Positions 24,820 through 33,400 of a stretch of 64,000 bases of DNA are shown here, one piece after another (position 1 is the first letter of the stretch; each line of letters opens with the position of its first letter). This DNA comes from Streptomyces roseofulvus (GTDB lineage: Bacteria; Actinomycetota; Actinomycetes; Streptomycetales; Streptomycetaceae), in the NCBI RefSeq assembly GCF_039534915.1, contig NZ_BAAAWE010000001.1, positions 3,596,001 through 3,660,000 of the forward strand, written 5' to 3'. Under the pieces are notes generated by a model, which did not search any database, had not been told where the DNA came from, and was given only the letters and a program-made list of their open reading frames with translations. A program made the translations under genes and the position numbers.

Positions 24820-25674
24820 CTAGGAGGCGAGGCCGGCCGCCAGCGCGTGGAAGAAGCGGGCGTACGCCGCCGGGCTCGGCGGCAGCTCCGGGTTCCACGG
24901 CACCAGCCGCGCCCCCGCCGGCAGCCGCTCCGGCCCCTCGGGCCGGCTCGCGTGGGCCCTGTCGTCGTACAGCACCAGCGCGGGGGCGAGTTCCAGGGCC
25001 CGCTCCCACCCGGTGGTCAGCCAGCTCGCGCCCGGCCCCGGCCCCGGGTCGAGCAGCCGGACCCCGAGACCGGCCAGCCGCGCCAGCTCCGGCCAGGCCC
25101 CCGGACGGGCCAGGTGCACCTGCCCGTCACCGGCCCCGGAGAGCGCGAGCACCCCGAACCCGGCCCCCGCCGCCACGGCGGCCGCCCGTACCGCCGCCTC
25201 CGCCTCCGCCGGCACCCCGCCGTCCGGCCCGGGACCGGGAGCCCCGAGCGCCGCCCCCAGCTCCCCGAAGCGCCCGATGATCGCCGGCAGGCTCAGCTCG
25301 TTGCCCACCGACAGCGCCGCCAGCGGCACCCCCAGCCGCCCGGCCACCTCCTCGTCCACGGCGTACGGGCTCTTCCCGTCGTACGTGACGTCCACCAGCA
25401 CCTCCGGGCGCAGCTCCCGCAGCCGCTCCGCGTCCAGCGCCCGCCCCGGCCCCAGATAGGGCACCCCGGCCGCCGCCAGCCCGCCGTCCTTCGCCGGGTC
25501 CGGCTCCGGCCCGTCGTGCGCGGAGCCGTACACCGCGACCGGCGTCACCCCCAGATCCAGCAGGGCCGCCCCGGCCCGCACGTAGGCGACCACCCGCGCC
25601 GGCCTGTCCGGCGCCCCCAGCTCCAGCCCCCTGTCGTCCGTGAATCCCCATCCGTGCGCACCCGATCCGGACAT
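24820..25674 (-). CDS. Periplasmic-binding-like (siderophore/B12 type) protein without signal
   Basis: 284 residues. The fold is that of the helical-backbone metal receptor family (BtuF/FepB type): RVVAYVRAGAALLDLGVTPVAVYGS, LRELRPEVLVDVTYD, VPLAALSVGNELSLPAIIGRFGELGAAL, and a late ELAPALVLYDDRA. Unlike normal substrate-binding proteins, the start (MSGSGAHGWGFTDDRG) has neither signal peptide nor lipobox, whichever of the two starts (25674 or 25743) is used. No ABC permease or ATPase gene is adjacent. It may be cytoplasmic and may bind a siderophore or corrinoid inside the cell, or depend on another route. Strong ribosome site GGGAGGGA upstream of 25674. Confidence 0.78.
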   Translation of the reverse strand: MSGSGAHGWGFTDDRGLELGAPDRPARVVAYVRAGAALLDLGVTPVAVYGSAHDGPEPDPAKDGGLAAAGVPYLGPGRALDAERLRELRPEVLVDVTYDGKSPYAVDEEVAGRLGVPLAALSVGNELSLPAIIGRFGELGAALGAPGPGPDGGVPAEAEAAVRAAAVAAGAGFGVLALSGAGDGQVHLARPGAWPELARLAGLGVRLLDPGPGPGASWLTTGWERALELAPALVLYDDRAHASRPEGPERLPAGARLVPWNPELPPSPAAYARFFHALAAGLAS

Positions 25675-25954
25675 GTGGCTGCTCCCTCCCCGGCCCGAAA
25701 TTCCGCCTCCGCCGCCACCTTCGAACGGTTCTCCGTCCGGCACAAGAGGGCCTCCCGCCCCCGCCGCCCACCCCCTCCGCCCGCCCTCGCCCTCCGGGAC
25801 TTTGGTCCCGTACCCCCCTGCCGAAAGTCCCCCAGGGTGGTGTTAACTGAACGGGTCGGGAGGAAGCAGTAGGAATCGTCTGCGCCGCCGTGCCCGCACG
25901 CCGCCTGCCGGTGCGTGCGCCGCGCGCCGGCCCTCGCGCCCTGGAGTGAACGCC

Positions 25955-26197
25955 ATGTCCGTGCCCGACCAGTTCTCCGACCCCCGTGTCCTGACCCTCT
26001 TCGCGGTGCTCGCCGTCGCGACGGGCGTGTGGCTGGCGACGGGCCTGCGCGCCCGCACCCGCCGGATCCGCTCCGTGACCCCGATGGAGCGCGTCTGGCA
26101 CCCGCAGGAGTCGGTGCCGCTGACGCCGGCGGAGGAGCGCGCCTTCGGCCAGGTCGTCTCCCGCCTCTCCCTGACCTCCACCGGCCGCCTGCGCTGA
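25955..26197 (+). CDS. Small single-helix membrane protein
   Basis: 80 residues; ATG 25955 preceded by GGAG at a spacing of eight. One membrane helix (~11-30, VLTLFAVLAVATGVWLATGL) is followed by a basic juxtamembrane segment (RARTRRIRSV) and the short conserved-looking PMERVWHPQESVPLTPAEERAFGQVVSRL. The topology is N-out with a cytoplasmic tail by the positive-inside rule. Function unknown. Confidence 0.65.
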   Translation: MSVPDQFSDPRVLTLFAVLAVATGVWLATGLRARTRRIRSVTPMERVWHPQESVPLTPAEERAFGQVVSRLSLTSTGRLR

Positions 26198-26274
26198 CGG
26201 CCGGCTACGGGCGGTCCGCGGAGGAACCGCCCCGGACCGCCCCGGGCGCGGGGGCGCCGACGTGGGCATGGGCG

Positions 26275-26904
26275 TCAGGCCGCCGGACGGACCCGCGGGT
26301 CGCGGCCCGTCGTCGCGAGCAGCCGCTCGAAGACGCTCGCCCCGGCCGGCAGCTCGACGGGGTCCCCGAACACGTTCATCTTCCGGGCCATCGGCGCCAT
26401 CCCCTCCACCTCGTCCATCAGTCCCGCCACCACCTCCGGATGGGGCTCGAACTCCCGCCCGGTCGCCCGCGCCAGGTCCCAGGCGTGCACGGTGAGGTCG
26501 AGCAGCGCCATCGACCCCACCGTCCTGGCGGGCAGCCCCATCGCCCCCGAGGTCCCCTCCTCGGCCCCCGGCGCCGCCCACGCCTCGACCAGCCTCCCGG
26601 TCTCCGCCGCGAAGCTCTCCCGCCAGTCCGGCTCCGCGAGCCGGTCCGGGGTCGCGGAGAAGTCGGCCTCCCTCTTGGCCGCCAGCGCCTGGAACTGCAC
26701 GACGACCGCGAACAGGTGGTTCAGCAGATCGCGCACGTCGTACTCCGCGCAGGGCGTGGGCGCGCCGAGCGCGGAGTCGTCCGTGGCCGCGACCAGCGGG
26801 ACGGCCCGCTCGGCGGCGGCGCGGAGAAGATCGCCGAGGGGGGCCTCGCCCCTCCCGGCCCTCTCACTGTTCTCGAAGGCAAGGTTCGTGTCGTCGTACG
26901 TCAT
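26275..26904 (-). CDS. TIGR03086-type metal-binding protein (DinB/MDMPI-like)
   Basis: 209 residues. The fold is the four-helix maleylpyruvate isomerase / DinB type; PTPCAEYDVRDLLNHLFAVVVQFQALA (~50-75) carries the first histidine and SMALLDLTVHAWDLARATGRE (~140-160) the HAWD histidine expected to bind metal. The group is thiol- or metal-dependent but mostly uncharacterised. TAGCGT lies seven bases before the ATG with no ribosome site, so the message is probably leaderless. It is divergent from an AraC regulator whose start is 148 bases away. Confidence 0.85.
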   Translation of the reverse strand: MTYDDTNLAFENSERAGRGEAPLGDLLRAAAERAVPLVAATDDSALGAPTPCAEYDVRDLLNHLFAVVVQFQALAAKREADFSATPDRLAEPDWRESFAAETGRLVEAWAAPGAEEGTSGAMGLPARTVGSMALLDLTVHAWDLARATGREFEPHPEVVAGLMDEVEGMAPMARKMNVFGDPVELPAGASVFERLLATTGRDPRVRPAA

Positions 26905-27038
26905 GGACCCGACGCTAGGAAGAATCCCCGGCCGGATCTTGAAGAAACGCGCCACGACCCCGACCCGCCCCGGATCCCGACCCCTAGGAGCCGCTCCGGC
27001 CAAAGGTCGTCCGGCTGCCCGGGAGAGGCCCGGACGCC

Positions 27039-27044
27039 TAGGAT
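27039..27044 (+). promoter_or_regulatory. -10 box, leaderless AraC gene
   Basis: TAGGAT sits seven bases before the ATG of the AraC-type regulator gene (27052), so transcription should start at or next to the A of the start codon. Confidence 0.6.
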
Positions 27045-27051
27045 CGGGGCC

Positions 27052-27909
27052 ATGCCCGACCCCGCCCCGCGCCGGGACACCCGGGGCATCCTCGCCCCCG
27101 CCGACCTGCTCTCCCGGGTGCGTTTCCGCCGCCGGCTCCCCGCGCCGGAGCTGCGCCCCTACCTGGAGCACTACTGGCTGATCGACTGGGCGCTCCCGGA
27201 GCCGTACACGACCCGTGTCGTCCCTCATCCGTCGGTGAACGCCGTCTTCCAGCGGTACGGCCCGCTCGGCGCCGGGGCCGGGGCCGCCCGCTCGACGGCC
27301 GAGGTCTCGGGGATCGGGCCCGGGCTCTTCACGAAGCGGCTCGAAGGGGAGGGCCGGGTCCGCGGGGTGCAGTTCCGGCCCGGCGGCTTCCGTCCGTTCG
27401 CCCCGGCCTGGCCGGTCTCGGCCTGGACGGGCCGCCGGGTCCCGCTGCGCGAGGCGTTCCCGGACACGGACGGAGCCGCCGGTGACGCCGCGGTCTCCGC
27501 CGTCCTCTCCCCCGACGACGACCACGCGGTCGTGGCGGCGCTCGACGCCTTCCTCCTCGCGCACGGCCCCGCCCCGGACCCCGCCGCCGTCCAGGCGATG
27601 GAGCTGGTGGAACTGGTCCGCGCCGACCGCACGGTCCTGCGGGTGGGCCGGCTCGCGCGGCTGTCGGGGCTCTCGTCCCGCTCCCTCCAGCGCCTCTTCG
27701 CCTCCCACGTCGGCGTCGGCCCGAAGTGGGTGATCCTGCGCTACCGCCTCCACGAGGCGCTGGAACGGGCCGAGGCGGGCGCCGCACCCGACTGGGCGGG
27801 GCTGGCCGCCGAGCTCGGCTACAGCGACCAGGCCCATCTGGCCCGGGACTTCACCGCCACCCTCGGCCTGTCCCCGACCGCGTACGCCCGGGGACTGTCG
27901 GCGCCGTGA
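27052..27909 (+). CDS. AraC family transcriptional regulator
   Basis: 285 residues. The N-terminal part (RPYLEHYWLIDWALPEPYTTRVVPHPSVNAVF) matches DUF6597-like sensing domains seen in this AraC subgroup, and the C-terminal ~90 residues hold two helix-turn-helix units (RVGRLARLSGLSSRSLQRLFASHVGVGPKWVI and WAGLAAELGYSDQAHLARDFTATLGLSPTAY). It starts divergently from the TIGR03086 protein gene and may control it. The promoter is of the leaderless type, with TAGGAT seven bases before ATG. Confidence 0.9.
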   Translation: MPDPAPRRDTRGILAPADLLSRVRFRRRLPAPELRPYLEHYWLIDWALPEPYTTRVVPHPSVNAVFQRYGPLGAGAGAARSTAEVSGIGPGLFTKRLEGEGRVRGVQFRPGGFRPFAPAWPVSAWTGRRVPLREAFPDTDGAAGDAAVSAVLSPDDDHAVVAALDAFLLAHGPAPDPAAVQAMELVELVRADRTVLRVGRLARLSGLSSRSLQRLFASHVGVGPKWVILRYRLHEALERAEAGAAPDWAGLAAELGYSDQAHLARDFTATLGLSPTAYARGLSAP

Positions 27910-27923
27910 CGTACGGTCCGCGC

Positions 27924-28463
27924 ATGAGCGAACTGCGCGGGACCACCTCCGTACGCCTCGACGCCTGGTCCGAGAAGGACGCCGGTCTGCTGCGCGCGCT
28001 GAACGCGCCGGAGCTGATGGAGCACCTGGGCGGCCCGGAGACCGAGGAGCAGCTGGACCGCCGCCACCGGCGGTACGCGGACCTGTCCGCCGACACGACC
28101 GGGAAGGGCCGGATGTTCCGGATCGTGCTGCTGCCCGAGGAGCGGGTCGCGGGCAGCATCGGCTACTGGACGAGCGCGGCGCACGGCGAGCCGGTGTACG
28201 AGACGGGCTGGGCGGTCCTGCCGGGCTTCCAGGGCCGCGGCGTCGCGACCCTGGCGACGCGCGCGGTGGTGGCGGAGGCCCGGGCCGCCGGCCTCCACCG
28301 CCATCTGCACGCCTTCCCCTCGGTCGCGAACGCCGCGTCGAACGCGGTGTGTCGCAAGGCGGGGTTCGAGCTGCTCGGCGAGGAGGACTTCGAGTACCCG
28401 CCGGGTCGTCCGATGCGCTGCAACGACTGGCGGCTCGACCTGTGGGCTACTGCGGGCCGGTGA
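27924..28463 (+). CDS. GNAT acetyltransferase (RimJ/RimL-like)
   Basis: 179 residues. Typical motif A is YETGWAVLPGFQGRGVATLATRAVVAEA (Q-x-x-G-x-G/A), with motif B in FPSVANAASNAVCRKAGFELLGEE. It transfers acetyl from acetyl-CoA to an amine; substrate unknown. TACGGT lies six bases before the ATG, fitting a leaderless message. It begins 14 bases after the AraC gene, so it may also be read from that transcript. Its 3' end overlaps the next, convergent acetyltransferase gene by 17 bases. Confidence 0.9.
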   Translation: MSELRGTTSVRLDAWSEKDAGLLRALNAPELMEHLGGPETEEQLDRRHRRYADLSADTTGKGRMFRIVLLPEERVAGSIGYWTSAAHGEPVYETGWAVLPGFQGRGVATLATRAVVAEARAAGLHRHLHAFPSVANAASNAVCRKAGFELLGEEDFEYPPGRPMRCNDWRLDLWATAGR

Positions 28464-28887
28464 GCGGCCGGACGAAGTGAAAGGCCGCGATGTCGAATCG
28501 TTCCCGCAGGTAGAAACGGTGGGCGCCGGTGCGGTGGGTGCCGGAGTCGAGGTTCAGCTCGTGGCAGCCGGCCGCGCGGGCGTGCTCTTCCAGGTGGGCG
28601 ATGAGCGCGTGGCCGACGCCGGTGGAGCGGACGTCCGAGGCCGTCACCAGGTCGTCGACGTACAGCTTGCTGAGCGAGCTGGTGTTGAAGACGAGGCGCC
28701 AGCCGGCCGCGCCGACGCACCGGCCGTCGTCGCCGTAGGCGGCCGAGAAGCGCAGGCCCTGCGCGTGGCCGCGCGCGTACACGTCCCGGAAGAGGTCCGG
28801 GGTGAGGTGCGGTCGCAGTTCGAGGAGGACCGGGAGGAGATCGCTCTCCAGACGGGGGTCGCCGGGCTCGAGGTCGATGATCTTCAT
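28447..28887 (-). CDS. GNAT family N-acetyltransferase
   Basis: 146 residues. Motif A appears as KLYVDDLVTASDVRSTGVGHALIAHLEEHARAAG and the end shows the fold's last strands (NLDSGTHRTGAHRFYLRERFDIAAFHF). ATG 28887 was chosen because TACCGT lies six bases upstream (leaderless type) and the fold starts here (MKIIDLEPGD); the longer frame to 28923 adds a basic stretch with no support. Substrate unknown. It converges with the RimJ-like gene, overlapping 17 bases. Confidence 0.88.
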   Translation of the reverse strand: MKIIDLEPGDPRLESDLLPVLLELRPHLTPDLFRDVYARGHAQGLRFSAAYGDDGRCVGAAGWRLVFNTSSLSKLYVDDLVTASDVRSTGVGHALIAHLEEHARAAGCHELNLDSGTHRTGAHRFYLRERFDIAAFHFVRPLTGPQ

Positions 28888-28997
28888 GCGGGGACGGTAG
28901 CCCAGCCGCGTCCGCGTGCCCACCGGTGGCGGCCCCGCACCGCGCCACGGCCGGAAATCCCTGGCCCGCCGTCACACGCCGATGCGATCCTGTCCCC

Positions 28998-29732
28998 GTG
29001 AACGGACCGGAGATCCAGATCAGTTTCGCCCCCGGCCTGGCCGTCTTCGTCGCCGCCGACCGGCGCACGGGGCGGACCGCCGTGACCACCGACGGGGTGT
29101 CCTCGCTGGGCCATGTCGTCGAGTCCCTGGGGGTCCCACTCACCGAGGTCGGCCGGCTCCTGGTCGACGGGCGCCGGGTGCCGCCCGCGCACGTGCCGGC
29201 GGCCGGCGAGACCGTCGAGGTCGAGGACGTCACCCGGCCGCAGCCGGTGCCCGGCGCGCCCCTCCGGTTCCTGCTCGACGTGCACCTGGGCACGCTGGCC
29301 CGGCGGCTCCGGCTGCTGGGCGTGGACGCCGCGTACGAGAACGAGGACATCGGCGACCCGGCGCTCGCCGCGCTCTCCGCCCGGGAGCGGCGGGTCATGC
29401 TCTCCCGCGACCGGGGGCTGCTGCGCCGGCGCGAGCTGTGGGCGGGGGCGTACGTGTACAGCGACCGGCCCGACGACCAGCTCCGCGACGTCCTGGAGCG
29501 CTTCGCGCCGCCGCTGGCGCCGTGGACCCGCTGCACCGCCTGCAACGGTCTCCTGACGGACACCGGCAAGGAGGAGGTGCGCGAGCGGCTGGAGCGCGGC
29601 ACCGAGAAGACGTACGACGTCTTCGCGCGGTGCCAGGAGTGCGAGCGGGTCTACTGGCGGGGCGCGCACCACGCCCGTCTGGAGGCGATCGTCGACGAGG
29701 CGGTCCGGGAGTTCGGCGCCGCCGCCCCGTGA
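28998..29732 (+). CDS. Mut7-C RNase domain protein with ubiquitin-like N-domain
   Basis: 244 residues, GTG start. The N-terminal ~85 residues look like the Mut7-C ubiquitin-like domain (QISFAPGLAVFVAADRR ... VESLGVPLTEVGRLLVDG). The rest is the Mut7-C RNase: FLLDVHLGTLARRLRLLGVDAAYENEDIGD carries the first acidic residue, VMLSRDRGLLRRR the second, and a zinc ribbon (CTAC and CQEC, four Cys) closes the domain. The fold is PIN-like and predicted to cut RNA. In bacteria it is untested to my knowledge. It stands as a single gene between two convergent neighbours. Confidence 0.88.
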   Translation: MNGPEIQISFAPGLAVFVAADRRTGRTAVTTDGVSSLGHVVESLGVPLTEVGRLLVDGRRVPPAHVPAAGETVEVEDVTRPQPVPGAPLRFLLDVHLGTLARRLRLLGVDAAYENEDIGDPALAALSARERRVMLSRDRGLLRRRELWAGAYVYSDRPDDQLRDVLERFAPPLAPWTRCTACNGLLTDTGKEEVRERLERGTEKTYDVFARCQECERVYWRGAHHARLEAIVDEAVREFGAAAP

Positions 29733-29748
29733 CACCGCCGCGCCCCGG

Positions 29749-30309
29749 TCAGGGGCGCTCGGCGGTGAGGTACCGCTGGACGGTCGGCGCCAGCCAGGCC
29801 ACCAGCTCGTCCCGGCTCATGTCGACGGCCGGCGGCAGGCGGAGCACGTAGCGGGCCAGCGCCATGCCGAGGATCTGTGAGGCGACGAGCGCGGCCCGGG
29901 CCGGGGCCTCCTCGGGCCTCGGGCAGACGCCGAGGGCGATCGGCCCGAGCTGCGCCCCGAAGATGGCCTGCATGCGGGCGGCGCCGGCCTCGTTGGTGAC
30001 GCCGACTCTGAGCAGCCCGGTGAGCACGTCGTCGCGCTCCCAGCGGTCGAGGAAGTGGTTCACCAGGACGGCCCCGACGTGCCGGGAGGGCAGGGCGCCC
30101 AGGGCGGGGAGGGCCAGGTCGATCTCGGAGGCGGCGGCGAAGAGCCCCTCCTTGTTCCCGTAGTAGCGCATGACCATCGAGGGGTCGATCCCGGCGTCGC
30201 GGGCGATGGCCCGGATCGTGGCGCGCTCGTACCCGTCGGCGGCGAAGCGCTCGCGGGCGGCCTCCAGGATCGCGGCGCGAGTGGCGTCGGAGCGGCGTGC
30301 GGTCGTCAT
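29749..30309 (-). CDS. TetR family repressor of the FAD-monooxygenase gene
   Basis: 186 residues. The N-terminal helix-turn-helix is clear (RRSDATRAAILEAARERFAADGYERATIRAIARDAGIDPSMVMRYYGNKEGLF), and the C-terminal helical domain holds the ligand pocket. ATG 30309 is favoured because TACAGT lies seven bases upstream; a GTG at 30315 is possible. The intergenic region with the divergent FAD-monooxygenase gene contains two copies of a near-palindromic 20-base site, one covering the tetR -10 box, so it should repress itself and the monooxygenase until an aromatic ligand binds. Confidence 0.92.
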   Translation of the reverse strand: MTTARRSDATRAAILEAARERFAADGYERATIRAIARDAGIDPSMVMRYYGNKEGLFAAASEIDLALPALGALPSRHVGAVLVNHFLDRWERDDVLTGLLRVGVTNEAGAARMQAIFGAQLGPIALGVCPRPEEAPARAALVASQILGMALARYVLRLPPAVDMSRDELVAWLAPTVQRYLTAERP

Positions 30310-30319
30310 GCCCACAACT

Positions 30320-30395
30320 GTAGGCCAACAGGTGTTGACATTTCGCGCCGAAGGGCCCTAACGTTGCCAACAAGCGTAGGCCAACAAGCGTTGAC
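30320..30395. promoter_or_regulatory. TetR operator pair and monooxygenase promoter
   Basis: Site 1 (GTAGGCCAACAGGTGTTGAC, 30320-30339) and site 2 (GTAGGCCAACAAGCGTTGAC, 30376-30395) share 17 of 20 bases. Site 1 contains the inverted repeat CAACA-GG-TGTTG, site 2 CAAC-AAGC-GTTG. The forward promoter TTGACA (30335-30340) with TAACGT (30359-30364), spacer 18, begins inside site 1 and fires toward site 2. The reverse -10 box TACAGT (30322-30317) also touches site 1. A further half-site TGCCAACAAGCG is at 30365-30376. Confidence 0.8.
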
Positions 30396-30412
30396 CGATC
30401 GGAGGGCCAGCC

Positions 30413-31864
30413 ATGAGCACCACCGGACACCGCACCCACGAAGCCGGCGAGACCACCGTCGACACCGACGTCATCGTCGTCGGCGCCGGACCCACCGGAC
30501 TCCTTCTCGCCGGCGACCTCGCCGCCGCCGGCCTCGACGTCACCCTCGTCGAGCGCCGCCCCGCCGGCCGCTCCAACCTCACCCGCGCCTTCGGCGTGCA
30601 CGCCCGCACCCTCGAACTGCTCGACACCCGCGGCCTCGCCGACGCCCTGGAGGCGACCGGCACCAAGCTCACCCGGATGCGGCTCTTCGGCCGGCTCTCC
30701 CTCGACCTCAGCCGGCTCCCCTCCCGCTTCGACCACCTCCTCATCACCCCCCAGTACGAGGTGGAGCGCCTCCTGGAGCAGCGCGCCGCCGACGCGGGCG
30801 TCACCTTCCGCCACGAGACCGCCCTGAACGGCCTCCGCCAGGACGCCGACGGCGTCACCGCCGAACTCACCGGCCCCGGCGGCACCCCCCTCACCCTCCG
30901 CGCCCGCCACCTCGTCGGCACCGACGGACACCGCAGCACCGTCCGCACCGCCCTCGGCCTGCCCTTCCCCGGCAGCAGCGTCATCCGCTCGATCGTCCTC
31001 GCCGACGTCCGCCTCACCGACGAGCCCGCCGGATCCCTCACGGTCAACGGCACCGGCGACAGCTTCACCTTCATCGCCCCCTTCGGCGACGGCTGGTACC
31101 GCGTCATGGGCTGGGACCGCACCCGCCAGGTCCCCGACAGCGAGCCCGTCGACCTCGATGAGGTCCGCGCCCTCGCCCGCCGCGCCCTCGGCACCGACCA
31201 CGGCATGCACGACGCCCGCTGGATCTCCCGCTTCCACAGCGACGAGCGGCAGGTCCCCGCCTACCGCGTCGGCCGGGTCTTCCTCGCGGGCGACGCCGCC
31301 CACGTCCACTCCCCCGCCGGCGGGCAGGGCATGAACACCGGCCTCCAGGACGCCGCCAACCTCTCCTGGAAGCTCATCGCCGTCCACCGCGGCGAGGTCC
31401 CCGACCCGGAGGCCCTGCTCGACAGCTACCACTCCGAGCGCCACCCGGTCGGCGCCATGGTCCTGCGCAGCAGCGGCGCCCTCGTCCGCCTCGCCATGGC
31501 CCACACGCCCGCCACCCGGGCGCTGCGGGCCGTCGCCACCACCGTCCTCGGCGCCGTCCGCCCCGCCTCCGCCAAGGCCATCGGCATGATCAGCGGTCTC
31601 GGCATCTCCTACGCCCCCGCCCCGGGCGCCGGGCGCACCTCCGGCCGCCGCGCCCCCGACGTACCGCTCCGCGAGGGCCGACTCCACGAGCTGCTGCGCG
31701 CGGGCGAGTTCGTCCTCATCGCCCCCGAGGGGGCCGCCCCGGCGCTGCCGCCCCTCGCCCCGACCACCGCCGCCCGCGTCGTCCGGGCCACCTGGAAGGA
31801 CCCCGCCCGCCGCACCACGGCCCTCGTCCGCCCGGACGGGTACGTGCTCTGGAGCAGCCGTTGA
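30413..31864 (+). CDS. FAD-dependent aromatic monooxygenase
   Basis: 483 residues, PheA/TfdB or RdmE/PgaE type. The dinucleotide motif is VIVVGAGPTGLLLAGDLAAAG (~24-44), a DG motif is VGTDGHRSTVRTALGL, and the GD motif is GRVFLAGDAAHVHSPAGGQGMN. The last ~100 residues form the shortened thioredoxin-like C-terminal domain (FVLIAPEG, RPDGYVLWSS). It probably hydroxylates a phenol or polyketide-type aromatic with NAD(P)H. It is divergent from and likely repressed by the adjacent TetR protein, which would suit a xenobiotic or antibiotic resistance role; no biosynthetic genes are near. Confidence 0.9.
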   Translation: MSTTGHRTHEAGETTVDTDVIVVGAGPTGLLLAGDLAAAGLDVTLVERRPAGRSNLTRAFGVHARTLELLDTRGLADALEATGTKLTRMRLFGRLSLDLSRLPSRFDHLLITPQYEVERLLEQRAADAGVTFRHETALNGLRQDADGVTAELTGPGGTPLTLRARHLVGTDGHRSTVRTALGLPFPGSSVIRSIVLADVRLTDEPAGSLTVNGTGDSFTFIAPFGDGWYRVMGWDRTRQVPDSEPVDLDEVRALARRALGTDHGMHDARWISRFHSDERQVPAYRVGRVFLAGDAAHVHSPAGGQGMNTGLQDAANLSWKLIAVHRGEVPDPEALLDSYHSERHPVGAMVLRSSGALVRLAMAHTPATRALRAVATTVLGAVRPASAKAIGMISGLGISYAPAPGAGRTSGRRAPDVPLREGRLHELLRAGEFVLIAPEGAAPALPPLAPTTAARVVRATWKDPARRTTALVRPDGYVLWSSR

Positions 31865-31877
31865 CCGCCCGGAACCG

Positions 31878-32444
31878 TCAGAACACGTACGGGTCCCCGG
31901 TCGCGAGCACCAGCACCCGGTGCCGGTCGTTGAGGGAGTTGCGGTCGACCCCGCCGGCCCGCCAGGCCGTGCTCACGTCCACCGTCAGCTCCTGCGGCCG
32001 GCCCACGGCCCTCAGATCCAGCGCCAGCTCACCGGCGGCGCCCCCGTCGGGCAGCGCCCCGGTCCGGCAGGACACCACCCGGGAACTGCTCCACAGACAG
32101 CCCGGCGGCAGCTCCTGGCCGCCCGCCATGGGGGCCGAGAAGGCCAGCCGTACGGTGGCGTCCACGACGTCGGACGGGCCGTGGTTCTCCGTCACCAGCC
32201 AGACCCCGACCCGTCCGTCCCAGAGGGACACATGACCGTGATGGGCCAGATCCGCCTCCGCCCCGGCCGCCTCACCACCGGCACCGGCGACCGCACCGCC
32301 CGCCACACCGCCGACCGCGGCGGCGAACGCACCGCCCGCCGCGCCGTCGTCCACGCCTCCGGCCGCCCCGGCGGCCGTCCCGGCACCCATGACCACCAGC
32401 GCCGCGAGCGCGGCCCCGAGCACACCCTGAGAGATCACACGCAT
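31878..32444 (-). CDS. Secreted protein with DUF11/CARDB-like beta domain
   Basis: 188 residues. A signal peptide (MRVISQGVLGAALAALVVMGAGTAAGA) is followed by a Gly/Ala-rich stretch (~27-70) and then a beta-sandwich: GRVGVWLVTENHGPSDVVDATVRLAFS resembles DUF11/CARDB Ig-like units, with two cysteines (GCLWSSSRVVSC) likely paired. It is secreted, without sorting motif or lipobox. Function unknown. Its 3' end converges with the monooxygenase gene (13 bases apart). Confidence 0.75.
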   Translation of the reverse strand: MRVISQGVLGAALAALVVMGAGTAAGAAGGVDDGAAGGAFAAAVGGVAGGAVAGAGGEAAGAEADLAHHGHVSLWDGRVGVWLVTENHGPSDVVDATVRLAFSAPMAGGQELPPGCLWSSSRVVSCRTGALPDGGAAGELALDLRAVGRPQELTVDVSTAWRAGGVDRNSLNDRHRVLVLATGDPYVF

Positions 32445-32573
32445 GAGCCAAAAATAGCCGGATACCATCCCATATTCTGACAATCCGTCAGCCCGCGTGT
32501 CCCCCGCGGCTCCCGCGCCGCCGCCTATCCTGGCCACCACCACGACCGACCACCTGTGCGAGGAGCCTCCGCC

Positions 32574-33329
32574 ATGTCCGCCCCCATCGCCGTCATCACC
32601 GGAGCGAGCAGCGGCATCGGCGCCGCCACGGCCCGGCAGCTGGCCGCCGCCGGCTACCGCGTGGTCCTCACCGCCCGGCGCAAGGACCGCATCGAGGCCC
32701 TCGCCGCCGAGATCACCGAGGCGGGCCACCAGGCCACCGCCTACGCCCTCGACGTCACCGACCGCGCCGCCGTCGACGAGTTCGCCACCGCCTTCCGCAC
32801 CCTCGCCGTCCTCGTCAACAACGCCGGCGGCGCCCTCGGCCTCGACCCCGTCGCCACCGCGGACCCCGAGGACTGGCGCCGTATGTACGACGTCAACGTC
32901 CTCGGCACCCTCCACATGACCCAGGCCCTGCTGCCCGCGCTCACCGCGAGCGGCGACGGCACCGTCGTCGTCCTCTCCTCCACCGCCGGCCACGCCACCT
33001 ACGAGGGCGGCGCCGGCTACGTCGCCGCCAAGAACGGCGCCCGCGTCCTCGCCGAGACCCTCCGCCTGGAGATCGTCGGCACCCCGGTCCGCGTCATCGA
33101 GATCGCCCCCGGCCTGGTCAAGACCGAGGAGTTCGCCACCACCCGCTTCCGCGGCGACACCGACCGCGCCGCCGCCGTCTACGCCGGCGTGGCCGCACCG
33201 CTCACCGCCGACGACGTCGCGGACACCATCACCTGGGCCTGCACCCGCCCCCCGCACGTCAACATCGACCTCCTGGTCGTCCGCCCCCGCGCCCAGGCGT
33301 CCAACACCAAGCTCCACCGCGAGCCGTAA
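32574..33329 (+). CDS. SDR family NAD(P)-dependent oxidoreductase
   Basis: 251 residues. Classical SDR motifs: cofactor loop TGASSGIGAATARQLAAAG (~10-28), ARRKD that favours NADP(H), NNAGGALG, catalytic Ser in VVVLSSTAGH and YxxxK as YVAAKNG. The end of the fold keeps PGLVKTEE. Clear ribosome site GAGGAG. The serine/malonic-semialdehyde-dehydrogenase-like (YdfG) subgroup is a good match, but the substrate is not determined. A bidirectional hairpin follows. Confidence 0.92.
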   Translation: MSAPIAVITGASSGIGAATARQLAAAGYRVVLTARRKDRIEALAAEITEAGHQATAYALDVTDRAAVDEFATAFRTLAVLVNNAGGALGLDPVATADPEDWRRMYDVNVLGTLHMTQALLPALTASGDGTVVVLSSTAGHATYEGGAGYVAAKNGARVLAETLRLEIVGTPVRVIEIAPGLVKTEEFATTRFRGDTDRAAAVYAGVAAPLTADDVADTITWACTRPPHVNIDLLVVRPRAQASNTKLHREP

Positions 33330-33345
33330 CGGCGAACAGACGGCG

Positions 33346-33376
33346 AGGGGCCCCGGTGCGACGCACCGGGGCCCCT
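33346..33376. terminator. Bidirectional hairpin terminator
   Basis: A near-perfect 15-base inverted repeat (33346-33360 with 33362-33376) ends both the SDR gene and the convergent rtcB. The central bases form the loop. Confidence 0.75.
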
Positions 33377-33400
33377 GTCGGCGAGACTCCCGCCGGGCAC

